A stretch of 64,000 nt of DNA, from positions 62,001-126,000 of the forward strand of contig NZ_FZNR01000014.1 of NCBI RefSeq assembly GCF_900188005.1, given 5' to 3'. Below the pieces are notes generated by a model that was not told where the DNA came from, did not search any database, and saw only the letters and a list, made by a program, of their open reading frames with translations. This stretch comes from Actinoplanes regularis (GTDB lineage Bacteria; Actinomycetota; Actinomycetes; Mycobacteriales; Micromonosporaceae). The translations under genes were made by a program, and so were the position numbers. Positions 63,337 to 64,000 of this stretch are shown here, in pieces (within the stretch, counting starts at the first letter, position 1; every line of letters begins with the position of its first letter).

Positions 63337-64000
63337 GTGTCTGACGACCCCAGGATCGACACTTCGGTCGCGCATCCGGCCCGGCGCTACGACTACCTGC
63401 TCGGCGGCAAGGACAACTTCGAGGCCGACCGCCGGTCCGCGGCCGAGATCGTGAAGCGGCACCCCACCGCGCGGCTGAGCGCGCAGGAGAACCGGTTCTT
63501 CATGCACCGCGCGGTGCGGTACATGGCGCGGCGGGGGATCCGGCAGTTCCTCGACATCGGCACCGGCATCCCGACCTCGCCGAACACGCACGAGATCGCA
63601 CAGGAGATCGAACCCGCGGCGCGGATCGTCTATGTGGACAACGACCCGCTCGTGCTGGTCCACGCGCGGGCGCTGCTGACCGGCACGGAGCAGGGCCGGA
63701 CCACGTACATCGAGGCCGATCTGCGTGATCCGGCGAAGATCCTGGCCGACTCCGAGGTACGCGACACCCTGGATCTCACCGAGCCGGTGGGGCTCCTGCT
63801 GATCGCCGTCCTGCACTTCATCCGCGACGACGACGATCCGGCCGCGATCCTCGGCACGCTGATCGACGCGCTTCCGGCCGGCAGCGTGGTCGCGGCCTCG
63901 CACGCCACCCCGGAGTACATGCCCGCAGAGCAGGTCGCGACGTTGCGCGCGGTGATGGAACGCCAGTGGCGCGACCGCACCGGCACCGAGCTGCGGGAGC
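63337..64000 (+). CDS. DUF574-type SAM-dependent methyltransferase (cut by window end)
   Basis: The GTG at 63337, preceded by GGAAGGGAAC, begins MSDDPRIDTSVAHPARRYDYLLGGKDNFEADRRSA, the strongly conserved N-terminus of the actinobacterial DUF574/Methyltransf_19 family. The Rossmann SAM site is FLDIGTGIPTSPNTHEIA, followed by ARIVYVDNDPLVLVHARALL and LTEPVGLLLIAVLHFI. At least 221 codons are visible, and about 50 more are expected beyond 64000. This family is greatly expanded in Actinoplanes and Streptomyces; substrates are unknown. Confidence 0.9.
   Translation, partial: MSDDPRIDTSVAHPARRYDYLLGGKDNFEADRRSAAEIVKRHPTARLSAQENRFFMHRAVRYMARRGIRQFLDIGTGIPTSPNTHEIAQEIEPAARIVYVDNDPLVLVHARALLTGTEQGRTTYIEADLRDPAKILADSEVRDTLDLTEPVGLLLIAVLHFIRDDDDPAAILGTLIDALPAGSVVAASHATPEYMPAEQVATLRAVMERQWRDRTGTELRE

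Overview
The window is high-GC DNA. It uses GTG starts freely and has GTGA/ATGA gene overlaps, NarL-type kinases, SigE-like sigma factors, ricin-B secreted enzymes, a DUF574-type methyltransferase and a DUF7873 protein. Together these point to an actinobacterium, most likely of the Micromonosporaceae/Actinoplanes kind (inference from gene content). It reads as chromosomal accessory sequence: many small regulator-plus-enzyme modules, no rRNA, no canonical tRNA, no CRISPR array, no transposase or phage genes. About 65 real genes and two decayed genes are annotated.

Layout. 1-8.1 kb: MarR fragment, MASE4 histidine kinase, a haem-oxidant cluster (DyP peroxidase plus small barrel protein, divergent from a short catalase), a Cache-domain kinase and a DUF7002 protein. 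8.2-13.1 kb: small unknowns, including a four-repeat RGYD (DivIVA-like) protein, a two-gene membrane operon sharing Gly/Ala/Ser/Asn-rich amyloid-like motifs, a hydrolase and a MerR regulator. 13.1-20.7 kb: a large secreted carboxypeptidase-regulatory-like repeat protein, an orphan kinase facing it across a perfect 32-bp palindrome, an MpaB oxygenase, a D-amino-acid oxidase and its divergent LysR regulator. 20.7-25.3 kb: a decay zone with a rhamnosidase tail, an HxlR/NmrA pair, 69-bp tandem repeats, a broken ptsI with 58-bp repeats, cutC and a membrane protein. 25.3-30 kb: a secreted copper-radical oxidase with lectin domain, a DUF7873 gene followed by a 500-bp non-coding stretch holding tRNA pieces in permuted order, then a winged-helix-like protein. 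30-39 kb: LysR/EamA, aldehyde dehydrogenase, FAD monooxygenase/TetR, secreted GH43-lectin enzyme, deazaflavin reductase, SDR and phosphatase. 39-49 kb: TetR-MMPL operon with an AcrR-like operator, a flavin halogenase-like gene, an FtsX-domain membrane protein coupled to a sigma factor, a WYL regulator with VOC/ABM enzymes and a two-component pair. 49-55.5 kb: a tightly overlapping six-gene glycosyltransferase operon and a divergent sugar-nucleotide reductase. 55.5-64 kb: minisatellites, a catalytically dead hydrolase, sigma factor, MFS exporter, lipoprotein, a flavin monooxygenase pair, signal-peptidase-like, GNAT and NADAR proteins and a partial methyltransferase.

The most unusual region is 28.6-29.0 kb. 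Downstream of the DUF7873 gene lie two units in which a tRNA 3' half (T arm plus 3' acceptor strand) precedes the matching 5' half (5' acceptor strand plus D arm), each with a perfect 7-bp acceptor stem and a complementary anticodon-stem-like pair. This is the signature of circularly permuted tRNA-like RNAs; neighbour gene functions are unknown. A second theme is recurrent short tandem duplication (25, 51, 58, 68 and 69 bp), in two cases copying the 3' end of a gene together with its stop codon.
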